Of a stretch of DNA of 64,000 nt, positions 54,252 through 64,000 are shown one piece after another. How positions within the stretch are numbered: the stretch's first letter is position 1; each line of letters starts with the position of its first letter. The stretch spans positions 2,589,422 through 2,653,421 of the forward strand of contig CP073341.1 of the NCBI GenBank assembly GCA_018141785.1. The letters run 5' to 3'. This stretch comes from Candidatus Paraprochloron terpiosi LD05 (GTDB taxonomy: Bacteria; Cyanobacteriota; Cyanobacteriia; Cyanobacteriales; Prochloraceae). Below the pieces are notes generated by a model that was given only the letters and a program-made list of their open reading frames with translations, did not search any database and was not told the origin of the DNA. The position numbers and the translations under genes were made by a program.

Positions 54252-55850
54252 TTATATTCCTGAACCCACAGGAGCTGTAGCATTTAACTTTAACTCAGGA
54301 CAATCCAACATTACTTGTTGTAAATTCCATTCATTCTTAAATAATAACACAGGGCGATTCCAATTATCCTTCACTGTAATAGTATTAAACAAACGTCCTG
54401 CCTTTTCCAAAGCCTGCCAACCCCCGGCAACCCAACGAGCCACACTATAAGATAAAGGTTCTAACCTCGTTTCCGCCCCATATTCCTGTTGAAGACGAAA
54501 CTGCACCACTTCAAACTGCAATTGTCCTACTGCTGCTAAAATAGGTTCTCGTTTAAACTCGTCCGTGGAGTACATAATTTGAATCGCCCCTTCCTCTTGT
54601 AACTCCTGGACTCCCTTTTGAAACTGCTTGAATTTAGAGGGATTAGGGTTCTTTAAATAAGCGAATAACTCCGGGGAAAAACAGGGAATCCCCTCATATT
54701 CCAACTTCTTCCCATTATAAATAGTATCCCCAATGGCAAATACTCCTGGATTATTCAAACCAATTATATCCCCAGGATAAGCTGCTTCTAGGGAATCCCT
54801 CCCCCGAGCAAATAATTTTTGGGGTCGCGAAAGACGAATGGTTTTCCCCGTCCGAGCATGACTTACAGTCATATCCTTCTCGAACCTCCCAGTGCAAACC
54901 CGGATAAAAGCCACCCGATCTCGGTGTTTGGGGTCCATATTAGCTTGTAACTTGAACACAAAACCGGTAAACTCAGGGTAAGTAGGCTCCATGATACCCA
55001 AAGAAGACTTCCTTCCCTCGGGTTTGAGAGCATATTCCAGAAAAGCTTCCAGAAACAGCTTCACCCCAAAATTGGTCATGGCACTCCCAAAGAACACCGG
55101 AGTCATTTTCCCCCTCTGCACTTGCTCTAAATCAAATGGGGCACCAATCTCTGCCAAAATTTCCAATTCCTCTCGCAGTTGACTGTATAGATCCGGTTCC
55201 AGATATGCTTCAATTTCTGGGTCTTCCAACTTTAGCTTCCTTTCTCCCGCCTTCTGACTACCGTGTGTACGACGTTCAAAGAGGTGGATACATTGCTCGC
55301 GGCGGTCAAACACTCCCAGGAACCGATCCCCTATCCCAATGGGCCAATTTACTGCATAGGTTTGTAAGCCAAATTCGGCCTCAATTTCATCTAGTAATTC
55401 TAAAGGTTCCTTTCCGGGGCGATCTAGTTTATTGATAAAAGTAAAAATGGGGAGACCCCGAAGACGACAGACTGCAAATAATTTCCGCGTCTGAGGTTCC
55501 AAACCCTTGGCAGCATCAATTAACATGACCCCATTATCTGCTGCTGCCAGAGTGCGGTAGGTATCTTCGCTAAAATCTTGGTGTCCAGGGGTATCTAGTA
55601 AGTTAATCTGATAGTCTTGATAGTCGAACTGCAACACTGTGGAAGTAATGGAAATACCCCGCTTTTGCTCCATTTCCATCCAATCTGAGGTGACCTTCCG
55701 TTGCGCACGCCGCGCTTTCACTGCCCCTGCTTGATGGATTGCCCCCCCGTAGAGCAAAAGTTTCTCCGTCAGAGTTGTTTTCCCGGCGTCTGGGTGGGAA
55801 ATAATCGCAAAATTACGTCGCTGTTGGACAGCAGTTTCCAATTCAGTCAT
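54252..55850 (-). CDS. prfC: peptide chain release factor 3
   Basis: GTPase that releases RF1/RF2 from the ribosome after termination. 532 residues with G1 [19 protein letters not shown], switch [36 protein letters not shown], and the RF3 domain III near [18 protein letters not shown]. Length and order match RF3. The 3' end has a palindromic stretch and short direct repeats (54090-54190) before the RTX gene on the opposite strand. Confidence 0.97.
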   Translation of the reverse strand: MTELETAVQQRRNFAIISHPDAGKTTLTEKLLLYGGAIHQAGAVKARRAQRKVTSDWMEMEQKRGISITSTVLQFDYQDYQINLLDTPGHQDFSEDTYRTLAAADNGVMLIDAAKGLEPQTRKLFAVCRLRGLPIFTFINKLDRPGKEPLELLDEIEAEFGLQTYAVNWPIGIGDRFLGVFDRREQCIHLFERRTHGSQKAGERKLKLEDPEIEAYLEPDLYSQLREELEILAEIGAPFDLEQVQRGKMTPVFFGSAMTNFGVKLFLEAFLEYALKPEGRKSSLGIMEPTYPEFTGFVFKLQANMDPKHRDRVAFIRVCTGRFEKDMTVSHARTGKTIRLSRPQKLFARGRDSLEAAYPGDIIGLNNPGVFAIGDTIYNGKKLEYEGIPCFSPELFAYLKNPNPSKFKQFQKGVQELQEEGAIQIMYSTDEFKREPILAAVGQLQFEVVQFRLQQEYGAETRLEPLSYSVARWVAGGWQALEKAGRLFNTITVKDNWNRPVLLFKNEWNLQQVMLDCPELKLNATAPVGSGI

Positions 55851-55936
55851 AGATAGGGAGATTGGTAAATATTATCATGGGTTATAATTCTATCATGTGG
55901 AATTGGGAGAGGTGCTAAAATTTTCCACCAAGAGGG

Positions 55937-55965
55937 TTGACATAGAGAAATATAGATGATATACT
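55937..55965 (+). promoter_or_regulatory. consensus sigma-70 promoter of eno
   Basis: TTGACA (55937-55942), exactly 17 bases, TATACT (55960-55965), near-perfect consensus, 78 bases before the eno ATG. Confidence 0.75.
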
Positions 55966-56036
55966 TTAAGAACTGGGGAATATTCTATCTTATGTATAGG
56001 ATAATACAAAACTAGTTGGTGGCAACTGTTAACTGA

Positions 56037-57329
<1,293 letters not shown>

Positions 57330-57334
57330 TTATT

Positions 57335-57359
57335 GGGCACCGCCTTGCCGTGCCCCTAC
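57335..57359. repeat. GGGCACCGCCTTGCCGTGCCC palindromic repeat
   Basis: Strong GC hairpin (GGGCACcgccttgcc​GTGCCC) immediately after eno; probably acts as its terminator. Confidence 0.6.
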
Positions 57360-57670
57360 CATACCAACCGGCGCTCCGGATTATACCATGGAAACAGCCT
57401 TGTCAATCACCCTTTACAAAAATTCAACAAAATGTATATTAATGTAAAGTAGAGCAAGAAGCTCCCAAATTGCCCAAATTGCTAGTCCTGTCAAGGAAAA
57501 TGATGCCCATGACCCTGAATATCCTGTCTATCCCCTTATCTATCTGTGGTACAAGGGACAAACTTGAGAGAGAAATGAGACTTTTTCATCCCTAAAATCG
57601 TCTCAGGTAACTACCAACTATTTATTTTGCTGATACACTGTGTCATTTCACTGGTCAGAGACGGAGAGCA
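57360..57670. other. long leader of the group 2 sigma gene
   Basis: No ORF supported. About 300 bases of low-complexity upstream sequence, including AAATGTATATTAATGTAAAG (about 57429), with a weak AGAG ribosome site (57661) before the sigma ATG. Length suits a regulated 5' leader, but I see no riboswitch consensus. Confidence 0.35.
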
Positions 57671-58624
57671 ATGAAAACGAGGAACTATACAGATACTGTC
57701 CGGAATTATTTACGGGAAATTGGTCGCGTACCCCTCCTGACTCATGAAGAAGAAATTCACTACTCCAAGTTGGTACGGCGGGCGCTCGTCTTAGAAGACA
57801 TTAGAGATGATCTCTGGGAACAACTGGGGACAGAACCAGATATTTTCCAGTGGGCAAAAGCAGCAGAACTAACAAGAACAGAACTGTGTAAGCATATGGA
57901 TTATGGGGAAGCAGCGAAGCGGAAAATGGTAGAAGCTAACCTACGGTTAGTGGTGTCCATAGCGAAAAAATACCTCAAGCGCAATATGGACTTGTTGGAT
58001 TTAATACAAGAAGGTACCATTGGTATGCAGCGGGGAGTAGAAAAGTTCGACCCCACCAAAGGCTATCGCTTCTCTACCTATGCTTACTGGTGGATTCGCC
58101 AAGCAATCACTCGGGCTATTGCGGAGAAAAGCCGTACCATCCGCCTCCCTATCCATATTACGGAAAAATTGAACAAAATCAAGAAAGCGCAGCGGAAGCT
58201 ATCCCAAGAAAAAGGCCGAACCGCAACCATTGCGGAACTAGCCCGGGAGTTAGAATTGACTCCCAAACAAATCAGAGAATATCTGGAGCGCTCCCGTCAA
58301 CCCCTCTCCTTAGATCTGCGAGTTGGGGACAACAACGATACGGAACTGGGAGAACTATTGGAAGACAAAGGACAGTCTCCAGAAGATTACACCATTCATG
58401 CTTCCCTCCAGTTCGATTTAGCTAAAATGATGTCCAATTTGACCGAACAGCAACGACAGGTATTAGAATTAAGATACGGATTGGAAGATGGCAAACCTTT
58501 AACCCTCACCAAAGTAGGGGAGCGCTTGCAAATCAGTCGGGAACGAGTACGGCAAGTTGAACGGGAAGCCCTCGCTCTACTGCGCCAGCGCAAAGAAGTC
58601 GTCAGGGAATACCTCGCCAGTTAA
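57671..58624 (+). CDS. group 2 RNA polymerase sigma factor (RpoD-like)
   Basis: 317 residues, non-essential sigma-70 of the kind cyanobacteria use for circadian, nutrient and stress programs. Region 1.2 ([20 protein letters not shown]), region 2 ([56 protein letters not shown]), region 3, and region 4 ([37 protein letters not shown]). No region 1.1, so group 2 rather than the main SigA. The subgroup (B, C, D or E) cannot be set by eye. Starts at ATG 57671. Confidence 0.9.
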   Translation: MKTRNYTDTVRNYLREIGRVPLLTHEEEIHYSKLVRRALVLEDIRDDLWEQLGTEPDIFQWAKAAELTRTELCKHMDYGEAAKRKMVEANLRLVVSIAKKYLKRNMDLLDLIQEGTIGMQRGVEKFDPTKGYRFSTYAYWWIRQAITRAIAEKSRTIRLPIHITEKLNKIKKAQRKLSQEKGRTATIAELARELELTPKQIREYLERSRQPLSLDLRVGDNNDTELGELLEDKGQSPEDYTIHASLQFDLAKMMSNLTEQQRQVLELRYGLEDGKPLTLTKVGERLQISRERVRQVEREALALLRQRKEVVREYLAS

Positions 58625-58761
58625 GTTACAATGGCCTTATTGTCTGGAGAATGCTATACTGGTGGTTCGGTTAAGCCGACCACCAATGCAAACACAAAAT
58701 TGTTACATTGGTAAATAATCTTATTCATTCCATTTACTATAGCAGTTATAGGAGGTACCAG

Positions 58762-59100
58762 GTGAGCAACTCATCCAATAATTCCCAAGGATTTTTTGGC
58801 GATGGAGACGGAAATGGACTATGGCAATACGTCCAATCTTTAAGTCAGGACAGAATTGCCCAGATGTCCAAACCCCAGTCCAATGAAGTATTTCAAGTGA
58901 TGGAACGGAATATTATCGGTCTCTTGGGAAATCTCCCCCCAGAGCATTTTGGTGTCTCCGTCAGCACCAATCGGGAACATCTCGGTCGCTTGTTAGCCTC
59001 AGCCATGATGAGCGGTTATTTTCTCCGCAATGCAGAGCAGAGAATGACTTTTGAACACACTTTACAAAGCTCTGCTCCAAACAATTATGAAGAGGATTAG
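58762..59100 (+). CDS. DUF760 family protein
   Basis: 112-residue cyanobacterial/plant-plastid family of unknown function, linked by name only to chlorophyll or stress. Core L-W-Q-Y-V-Q-S-L-S-Q-D-R-I-A-Q-M, F-Q-V-M-E-R-N-I-I-G-L-L-G-N-L-P-P, LLASAMMSGYFLRNAEQR. I start at GTG 58762 because a perfect GGAGG lies 7 bases before it (58751-58755); the open frame to 58708 is not preceded by such a site. Confidence 0.85.
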   Translation: MSNSSNNSQGFFGDGDGNGLWQYVQSLSQDRIAQMSKPQSNEVFQVMERNIIGLLGNLPPEHFGVSVSTNREHLGRLLASAMMSGYFLRNAEQRMTFEHTLQSSAPNNYEED

Positions 59101-59134
59101 CTATGGGAGATACTATTATAGCTAATATCTAGAT

Positions 59135-59578
59135 ATGACCACAAAATCTCCCCCCTTACCCCACAAAAAAATTGGTGTTGGTGTCATTTACAATGACCGA
59201 GGGGAGATTTTGATTGACCGCAGGCGAAATTACGGACTCATAGGAGGCTTATGGGAATTTCCCGGTGGTAAAATCAAAGTGAGAGAAACTGTCCGGGCTT
59301 GCATAAAGCGGGAAATCAAAGAAGAACTGGCTTTAGATGTGGAAGTGGGGGACCATTTAATCACCATTAACCACACCTATAGCCAGTTTAGCATTACCCT
59401 GATTGTACATTATTGTTCCTATCTCGGCGGCGAGCCCCAACCCCTAGAATGCGAGGAAATTCGTTGGGTGACATTGGAGCAAATGGATAACTTTGCTTTT
59501 CCAGAAGCTAATAGCCAAATTATCGCCGCTCTGCGACAGGACAAGAATTTTACAGACGCAAAAAACCGTGAAAACTAA
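59135..59578 (+). CDS. mutT: MutT-type Nudix hydrolase (8-oxo-dGTP diphosphatase family)
   Basis: Removes oxidised nucleotides. 147 residues with the Nudix box G-G-K-I-K-V-R-E-T-V-R-A-C-I-K-R-E-I-K-E-E-L, matching GX5EX7REUXEEXGU except the final Gly, in LWEFPGGKIKVRE…EELALDV. The YNDRGEILIDRRRNYG entrance is typical of MutT. The next ORF overlaps the 3' end by 11 bases. Confidence 0.88.
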   Translation: MTTKSPPLPHKKIGVGVIYNDRGEILIDRRRNYGLIGGLWEFPGGKIKVRETVRACIKREIKEELALDVEVGDHLITINHTYSQFSITLIVHYCSYLGGEPQPLECEEIRWVTLEQMDNFAFPEANSQIIAALRQDKNFTDAKNREN

Positions 59579-59807
59579 AATCCCAGCAATTCTCTCCCGA
59601 GAAGAAATTATCCAGCGCTACCCCAACGAATGGGTGCTCATTGCATATACTGATCTAGATGAGGAATTAAATGTAGTTAAGGGAGAGGTTTTAGCTCACT
59701 CACCGGATTACGATCTTCTTTACGAAAATTCTTTGCCAAGAAAGGGAAAATCAGTAGCAATAGAATATACTGGCACTGATAGGTTGAATCTAGCAGGATT
59801 TTTGTGA
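59568..59807 (+). CDS. small conserved protein (retropepsin-associated), unknown
   Basis: 79 residues from GTG 59568: MKTKIPAILSREEIIQRYPN, E-W-V-L-I-A-Y-T-D-L-D-E, G-E-V-L-A-H-S-P-D-Y, then S-V-A-I-E-Y-T-G. Not in a family I know by name, but similar proteins often precede cyanobacterial retropepsin-like proteases. The start overlaps the mutT end in a different frame, and the retropepsin pair follows, suggesting a common unit. Confidence 0.6.
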   Translation: MKTKIPAILSREEIIQRYPNEWVLIAYTDLDEELNVVKGEVLAHSPDYDLLYENSLPRKGKSVAIEYTGTDRLNLAGFL

Positions 59808-59812
59808 TTTAA

Positions 59813-60141
59813 AAGAAACGGTATCAGAAATCTTTTCCTTTATTGCGTCATGGTACGAATTTGCTGGCGGTTAATGCAACAGTTGGTGGAACCAATGGTA
59901 ATGTTCGCGAGTATCGGTTACCTTCCTGCTAATTAAATCATTAGAAGATTTGGGTTATGACATTAATCATCCTCGACGCTACCAGACAATAACAACGGGT
60001 AACGGAGAAGTTGATGCTCCAGCGATCCAGGTCTCCTGGTTAAACTGTGCTGGACAGTTGCTGGAAAATATTGAAGTATTTGCCCATAATATACCACCTT
60101 ATATTCCCGTCATCAGTAGCAATAGGATATACTGGTACTAA
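59813..60141 (+). pseudogene. retropepsin-like protease duplicate, active site deleted
   Basis: A tandem copy of the next gene: the DNA from GGTATCAGAAATCTTTTCCT through AATGTTCGCGAGTATCGG is nearly identical. It then jumps to the L-E-D-L-G-Y-D-I-N-H-P segment, losing the L-L-V-D-T-G-S-S-F-T active-site part, and ends with a changed C-terminus (I-S-S-N-R-I-Y-W-Y). It also lacks a start codon in frame. Debris of a duplication. Confidence 0.75.
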
Positions 60142-60149
60142 TAATTAGT

Positions 60150-60605
60150 ATGCAGTGTTATTTTATGAACAAAAACAAAGGGTATCAGAAATCTTTTCCT
60201 TTATTGCGTCATGGTAAGAATTTGCTGGCGGTTAATGCAACAGTTGGTGGAACCAATGGTAATGTTCGCGAGTATCGGGTACGTTTATTAGTGGATACTG
60301 GCTCCAGCTTTACAATCTTGCCAATTAAACCGTTAGAAGATTTGGGTTATGACATTAATCATCCTCTACGCAAGCAGACAATAACAACGGGTAAGGGACA
60401 AGTTGTTGCTCCAGCGATCCAGGTCTCCTGGTTAAACTGTGCTGGACAGTTGCTGAAAAATATTGAAGTACTTGCCCATAATATACCACCTCATATTCGT
60501 GTCAGCGGTATCCTGGGTATGGATTTTCTTTTATCTTGTCGGGGAATAATTTCGGTAGCTGAAGCTAAAATACACTTTCAGCCTCAAAGTTCTTCTGGGG
60601 TATAA
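60150..60605 (+). CDS. retropepsin-like aspartyl protease
   Basis: Small single-domain aspartic protease of the retropepsin-like type, 151 residues (ATG 60150; ATG 60165, M-N-K-N-K-G-Y, is also possible). The active site is L-L-V-D-T-G-S-S-F-T-I (about 50-60), the flap region lies near T-T-G-K-G-Q, and a second hallmark I-L-G-M-D-F-L follows. Like viral proteases it should dimerise. It has no signal peptide. Bacterial substrates are mostly unknown. Confidence 0.85.
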   Translation: MQCYFMNKNKGYQKSFPLLRHGKNLLAVNATVGGTNGNVREYRVRLLVDTGSSFTILPIKPLEDLGYDINHPLRKQTITTGKGQVVAPAIQVSWLNCAGQLLKNIEVLAHNIPPHIRVSGILGMDFLLSCRGIISVAEAKIHFQPQSSSGV

Positions 60606-60629
60606 AATTGAAAACAACCTTTTACAGTA

Positions 60630-62099
60630 ATGAGTACCACTGCAAAAAATTCTACCACTAAATCCATCCCCCGAGTCGGTTTCCTCACCATCTTCCGACT
60701 CGGTTTATTTAATCTGGGACTAGGTTTAATGGCGGTTCTGACTCTCGCTGTTTTAAACCGAATAATGATTAGTGAACTTGCTATTCCCGCTACTATTACA
60801 GCAGGGGTACTGGCGGTATCCCAACTTGTTGCTCCAGCAAGGGTTTGGTTTGGACAACTTTCCGATAACAAACCTTTATTTGGACTTTACCGTACAAGTT
60901 ACGTTCGTCTGGGAACCGCTTTATTTGGTTTGGCGGTTTTTCTCGCAGTGCAAGTGGTATGGCAGTTGGGAACCATTACCAGAACCCATCAAGGTTGGGT
61001 CACAAACCCTCAATCCCTTACCTGGACAATACTGCTGGGGTTTATATTTGTCTTGTATGGTTTAGCGATCGCCTCTAGTTCCACCCCCTTTACAGCCCTG
61101 TTGGTGGATATTTCCGAACCAGACAATCGCTCGAAAATCGTCACTGTGGTTTGGTCCATGTTAATGGTAGGTATTGTCATGGGAGGTATCACTGGGAAGA
61201 TAGTATTGAAAAAAGCCCAATTAGGAGCTGATACCGGGACTCAGTTACTCACAGGAGAAACCTTACCCACTCCCTTGGAAATTTTACAACCTCCCATTAA
61301 CTCTATTTTCGTTATAGTACCCCTGGTTGTGTTAGTAATGGCTATCATAGCTACCTGGGGAGTGGAGAAAAAATACTCCCGTTTTCGTTCCCGTTCTTCT
61401 TTTTCCCAGCGAGAAGATAGTATAACCCTAGGTAGAGCACTGAAAATTTTGACTGCCAGTCCTCAAACCGGCATATTCTTCAGCTTCCTCCTCCTCCTCA
61501 CCTTTAGCTTATTCATGCAAGAAGCAGTTTTGGAACCCTATGGAGGGGAAGTATTTGGTATGTCCATAGGGGACACCACTTTCCTGAATGCTTTTTGGGG
61601 CATTGGTATTTTAATTGGTTATAGTATAACTGGCTTTTTAGTGGTTCCCCGTTTAGGAAAAACTTTAACTACTAAATATGGTTGTGTCTTAGTAGCAATT
61701 TCTTTCTTCTTAATTATTCTCGCTGGGTTCACTCATGAGGAGGTAATTTTAAAAGCAGCAGTGCTGTTATTTGGAGTAGCAGCTGGGGTTGCTACTATTG
61801 GGAGTATTAGCTTAATGTTGGACCTAACAGCAGCGGAAACTGCGGGTACTTTTATCGGTGCTTGGGGTTTAGCTCAAGCTATGGCGAGAGCTTTTGCTAC
61901 TTTTACGGGAGGTGTGGTGTTAGATGTAGGTAAGTCACTCTTTATCGCCCCATTGCCAGCTTATAGTTTAGTTTTTGCACTGCAAGCTGTAGGGATGATA
62001 GTAGCCATTTTTATCCTCAAACAAGTTAGTGTAAAAGAGTTTCAGGATAATGCTCAAATAGCTATAGCTACTGTTATGGAACGAGATTTAGATGTTTAA
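60630..62099 (+). CDS. BCD-family chlorophyll transporter (PucC-like MFS)
   Basis: 489 residues, twelve predicted membrane helices. Start VGFLTIFRLGLFNLGLGLM; LAVSQLVAPARVWFGQLSDN, a family hallmark; R-T-S-Y-V-R-L-G; MLMVGIVMGGITGKI; the C-terminal half with LLFGVAAGVATIGSISLML. The BCD (bacteriochlorophyll delivery) family moves or scavenges (bacterio)chlorophyll or assembles pigment proteins. Cyanobacterial members are tied to photosystem assembly; the role is by family. Confidence 0.88.
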   Translation: MSTTAKNSTTKSIPRVGFLTIFRLGLFNLGLGLMAVLTLAVLNRIMISELAIPATITAGVLAVSQLVAPARVWFGQLSDNKPLFGLYRTSYVRLGTALFGLAVFLAVQVVWQLGTITRTHQGWVTNPQSLTWTILLGFIFVLYGLAIASSSTPFTALLVDISEPDNRSKIVTVVWSMLMVGIVMGGITGKIVLKKAQLGADTGTQLLTGETLPTPLEILQPPINSIFVIVPLVVLVMAIIATWGVEKKYSRFRSRSSFSQREDSITLGRALKILTASPQTGIFFSFLLLLTFSLFMQEAVLEPYGGEVFGMSIGDTTFLNAFWGIGILIGYSITGFLVVPRLGKTLTTKYGCVLVAISFFLIILAGFTHEEVILKAAVLLFGVAAGVATIGSISLMLDLTAAETAGTFIGAWGLAQAMARAFATFTGGVVLDVGKSLFIAPLPAYSLVFALQAVGMIVAIFILKQVSVKEFQDNAQIAIATVMERDLDV

Positions 62100-62401
62100 A
62101 TTAGCTTGACTAAAGTGTTAATGTATATTATTGGTTAGAAACAACAGGATAATTTATGTGCATAAAAAACTAGGTTTGTAACCATGTTCCACATGCTCCC
62201 CCCAGAACATTAGTTACTTCATCAGAAGTTCAAAAATTTGTGCGGAAAGGCAGATCCTCGAAGGAAAGATTGGAACGGACGGAATTGGGAATCAAGGACA
62301 TCTTTCAAAGCTCCTTTTTTCATTACTCTTTTATTATAAACACAAAATTGCCAATTTAACTGAGAATAAGATTAGAATTGGTAAAAATTTGGTAAAGTGT
62401 G
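62100..62401. other. intergenic stretch with a short unrecognised open frame
   Basis: No clear gene. Plus frame 62206-62358 stays open for about 50 codons (T-L-V-T-S-S-E-V-Q-K-F-V-R-K-G, E-R-L-E-R-T-E-L-G-I-K-D-I-F-Q) and looks protein-like, but has no start codon and no family I recognise. It may be a remnant. Confidence 0.3.
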
Positions 62402-63019
62402 TCAAAGTTCAATAATACCTAGTAAAATTTGCAGCAGCAACTCTAATTGAGCAGGAACACTGTACAACATGATGTCTTGGGTAATCATGCGATTTGCTTG
62501 ATCTAATTTGCCAAATCGCCAACCATCACCCGTGGTTACTGCTCCATAGACAATCTCTTGGTCTTCTACCTGAGCGAGGGCAATCATTTCAGCAGCTAGC
62601 TGGGTAAACCCTCGGGATAAATCTTCCTTCTTCGCTTCCACTACTAAAAACTTTGGCGCAGACTGTAATAAGTAGTCGAGATTTCCCTTAAGCCAGTTAC
62701 TGACATTGAGGGGGTACTCTAAACGCATTGGACAGCGACAAAACCGAGCAACAGCAAGTAGAATTGGGGCAATAATTACTTCTCTACGAGCTGTTTCACT
62801 GGATAAAATTATTAACTTCAAAGAGTCTTGGATATCTTGCTGAAGTTGATTAAAGGGAGTGAGGGACTTCTGTGTTTTGGGAAGAGCCAACACATCACTA
62901 GCAAAGCCATATCCCAGTTCGGCAAGAATTTGGTCTACTTCGTAAGTCATCTCGAAGTAAGAACGGAAGGTATAGGATTGATCTTCCTGAAGGATTTTCA
63001 ATTTGGCCATGGGAGTCAT
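62402..63019 (-). CDS. conserved hypothetical with PD-(D/E)XK-like core
   Basis: 205 residues. A helical N-terminus (YFEMTYEVDQILAELGYGFA), then R-R-E-V-I-I-A-P-I-L-L-A-V-A-R-F. L-D-Y-L-L (Asp), F-L-V-V-E-A-K-K-E-D (E-x-K) fits the nuclease-like motif of restriction-type folds, as does the following T-Q-L-A-A-E-M. Starts at 63019, overlapping the gatC stop by one base (TAATG), so it is coexpressed with gatC. Enzyme activity is not assured. Confidence 0.6.
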   Translation of the reverse strand: MTPMAKLKILQEDQSYTFRSYFEMTYEVDQILAELGYGFASDVLALPKTQKSLTPFNQLQQDIQDSLKLIILSSETARREVIIAPILLAVARFCRCPMRLEYPLNVSNWLKGNLDYLLQSAPKFLVVEAKKEDLSRGFTQLAAEMIALAQVEDQEIVYGAVTTGDGWRFGKLDQANRMITQDIMLYSVPAQLELLLQILLGIIEL

Positions 63020-63309
63020 TATTCAGAACTCAGAATTTGCGGTACCCGGAAGAAGTCATCATCCCGGGAGGGTGCTTCTGCTAAAAGGCTCTCCCTCCCG
63101 CTACTGAACTCCAACTCATCAGCACGGGTAACATTGTTGATTTCAATTGCTCTTGTGGTTGGAGTTACATCTGATGTATCTAATTCCTGTAACTGTTCAA
63201 AATATTCTAGAATACTGCTCAGTTGAGTAGCAAATCGCTCCTCTTGTGAAGGTTCTAATTGCAAACGAGCGAGATGGGCTACTTTACGAACTTCCTCTAC
63301 ATCAATCAT
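63019..63309 (-). CDS. gatC: Asp-tRNA(Asn)/Glu-tRNA(Gln) amidotransferase subunit C
   Basis: 96-residue GatC that supports GatAB in amidating mischarged tRNAs. M-I-D-V-E-E-V-R-K-V-A-H-L-A-R-L, then FATQLSSILEYFEQLQELDT, DVTPTTRA and the C-terminal SLLAEAPSRDDDFFRVPQIL. Length is standard. GatA and GatB are elsewhere. Confidence 0.95.
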   Translation of the reverse strand: MIDVEEVRKVAHLARLQLEPSQEERFATQLSSILEYFEQLQELDTSDVTPTTRAIEINNVTRADELEFSSGRESLLAEAPSRDDDFFRVPQILSSE

Positions 63310-63348
63310 AGTGGTTTTTGGTTTAGATGAATACAGGTTACCTCAGAG

Positions 63349-63870
63349 CTAGAAGAAGACATCCATTTCCGAACGTCCGGTTATTTTGAGCCAGTTTTGA
63401 GCTTCTATATAGTTATTGGGAGCAATGCGAATGGCTTGTTTCCAAAATTCAGCTGCTTTATCAAACAAAGCTTCTGCTGTCTCCTCTTCCCCCGCTTCCT
63501 TCGCTCTTTCTCCCTGAAAATGATAAATGACGGCAACATTATTCAGAGCTTGGGGCATTTGGGGATTGAATTCCAGCGCCTGTTGATAATATTCCAAAGC
63601 TTTTTCGTGTTCCCCATTGCTAGTGTGGATCAGGGCGATATTATAGAGGATATAACTGCGATCGTTGGTGTCTTCCTCTAGCTTCAGGGCTGCTTCGTAG
63701 TTTTCCAAAGCCTCCGCATATTCACCGTCAGACTGAGCTGACATACCATCGCGATAGTAAGCAAAAGCTTCTTTGGCTTTTTTATTCGTCGGTAGTGCTT
63801 TCAGGATGATATCAGCCATTACTGTGAAGCTTTTGTCAATAAAGTTGTCGTTCCGTTGAGTTCTGGGCAT
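63349..63870 (-). CDS. ycf3: photosystem I assembly protein Ycf3
   Basis: Thylakoid-associated chaperone for photosystem I subunits. 173 residues, the standard Ycf3 length: [20 protein letters not shown], three TPR units (about 35-140: [56 protein letters not shown]…), C-terminus [11 protein letters not shown]. Sits beside gatC on the same strand. Strong evidence that the organism is an oxygenic phototroph. Confidence 0.97.
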   Translation of the reverse strand: MPRTQRNDNFIDKSFTVMADIILKALPTNKKAKEAFAYYRDGMSAQSDGEYAEALENYEAALKLEEDTNDRSYILYNIALIHTSNGEHEKALEYYQQALEFNPQMPQALNNVAVIYHFQGERAKEAGEEETAEALFDKAAEFWKQAIRIAPNNYIEAQNWLKITGRSEMDVFF

Positions 63871-64000
63871 AGTTATTGAGTACTTATCCGTGGTTGCAAT
63901 CTATTGTAGCGTTGTTTTGTTTCACGTAGTTAAATAAAAAAATACTCTCCCTTGACGACCAACTTATGGGTTACAACAATCCTAGTTGATGAAAGCCAGC

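Overview
The window is cyanobacterial chromosome, probably from a filamentous non-marine-picoplankton lineage. Evidence: HIP1 octamers (GCGATCGC) recur inside coding sequence (for example near 5071, 28469, 32430, 38067, 61066). Lineage-typical genes are present: ycf3, a BCD-family chlorophyll transporter, DUF760 and DUF2839 proteins, an SLH-domain porin, and an N-terminally fused thymidylate-synthase-like protein. The load of group II introns, an intein, short palindromes and decaying genes fits a repeat-rich filamentous genome. Species cannot be told from the sequence alone.

Layout. 1-7.5 kb: LysR start (cut by the window edge), SLH/OprB porin, TraB/GumN protein, a dead hicAB pair, a fused two-cassette peptide ABC ATPase, a transaldolase-family enzyme and dCTP deaminase. 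7.5-27.8 kb is an accessory region dominated by group II introns. Three full-length or near full-length copies of one intron family lie on the minus strand (8271-10786, 11028-13529, 14243-16866), with a 5'-truncated fourth copy at 25834-26497. A different family lies on the plus strand (20891-23309). They split a heme-sensor/HAMP gene, an antitoxin gene, a GH57 glycosidase gene and a Schlafen-type (AlbA_2) gene. In the same stretch rfbA has two in-frame stops, a PEP-CTERM-like gene is frameshifted, and a hybrid histidine kinase survives only as fragments.

27.8-44.2 kb: lepA; then a UDP-sugar pair, UDP-glucuronate decarboxylase carrying a 428-residue intein, and UDP-glucose dehydrogenase, which together would make UDP-xylose from UDP-glucose. 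An ORF-less group II intron follows, then a K+ channel, tyrA, a helicase-like protein, tRNA-Gly(TCC), a TPR-NTPase, a DUF1232 pair, a NIL-domain ferredoxin, RNase III and the DUF4346-thymidylate-synthase-like fusion. 44-54 kb: Hsp20, a transglutaminase-like protein, a Uma2 protein, a three-gene unit (solute-binding protein, coiled-coil membrane protein, VWA lipoprotein), a frameshifted sigma-like gene and a large RTX-repeat protein. 54-64 kb is mostly housekeeping: prfC, eno, a group 2 sigma factor, DUF760, mutT, a retropepsin-like protease with a damaged duplicate, the BCD-family transporter, gatC and ycf3.

The most notable items are the intein in the sugar-binding motif of UDP-glucuronate decarboxylase, the group II intron placed after codon 6 of a toxin-antitoxin antitoxin, and a roughly 25-bp GC hairpin element that has repeatedly landed inside the intron copies, in one form introducing a stop that separates the maturase from its HNH domain.
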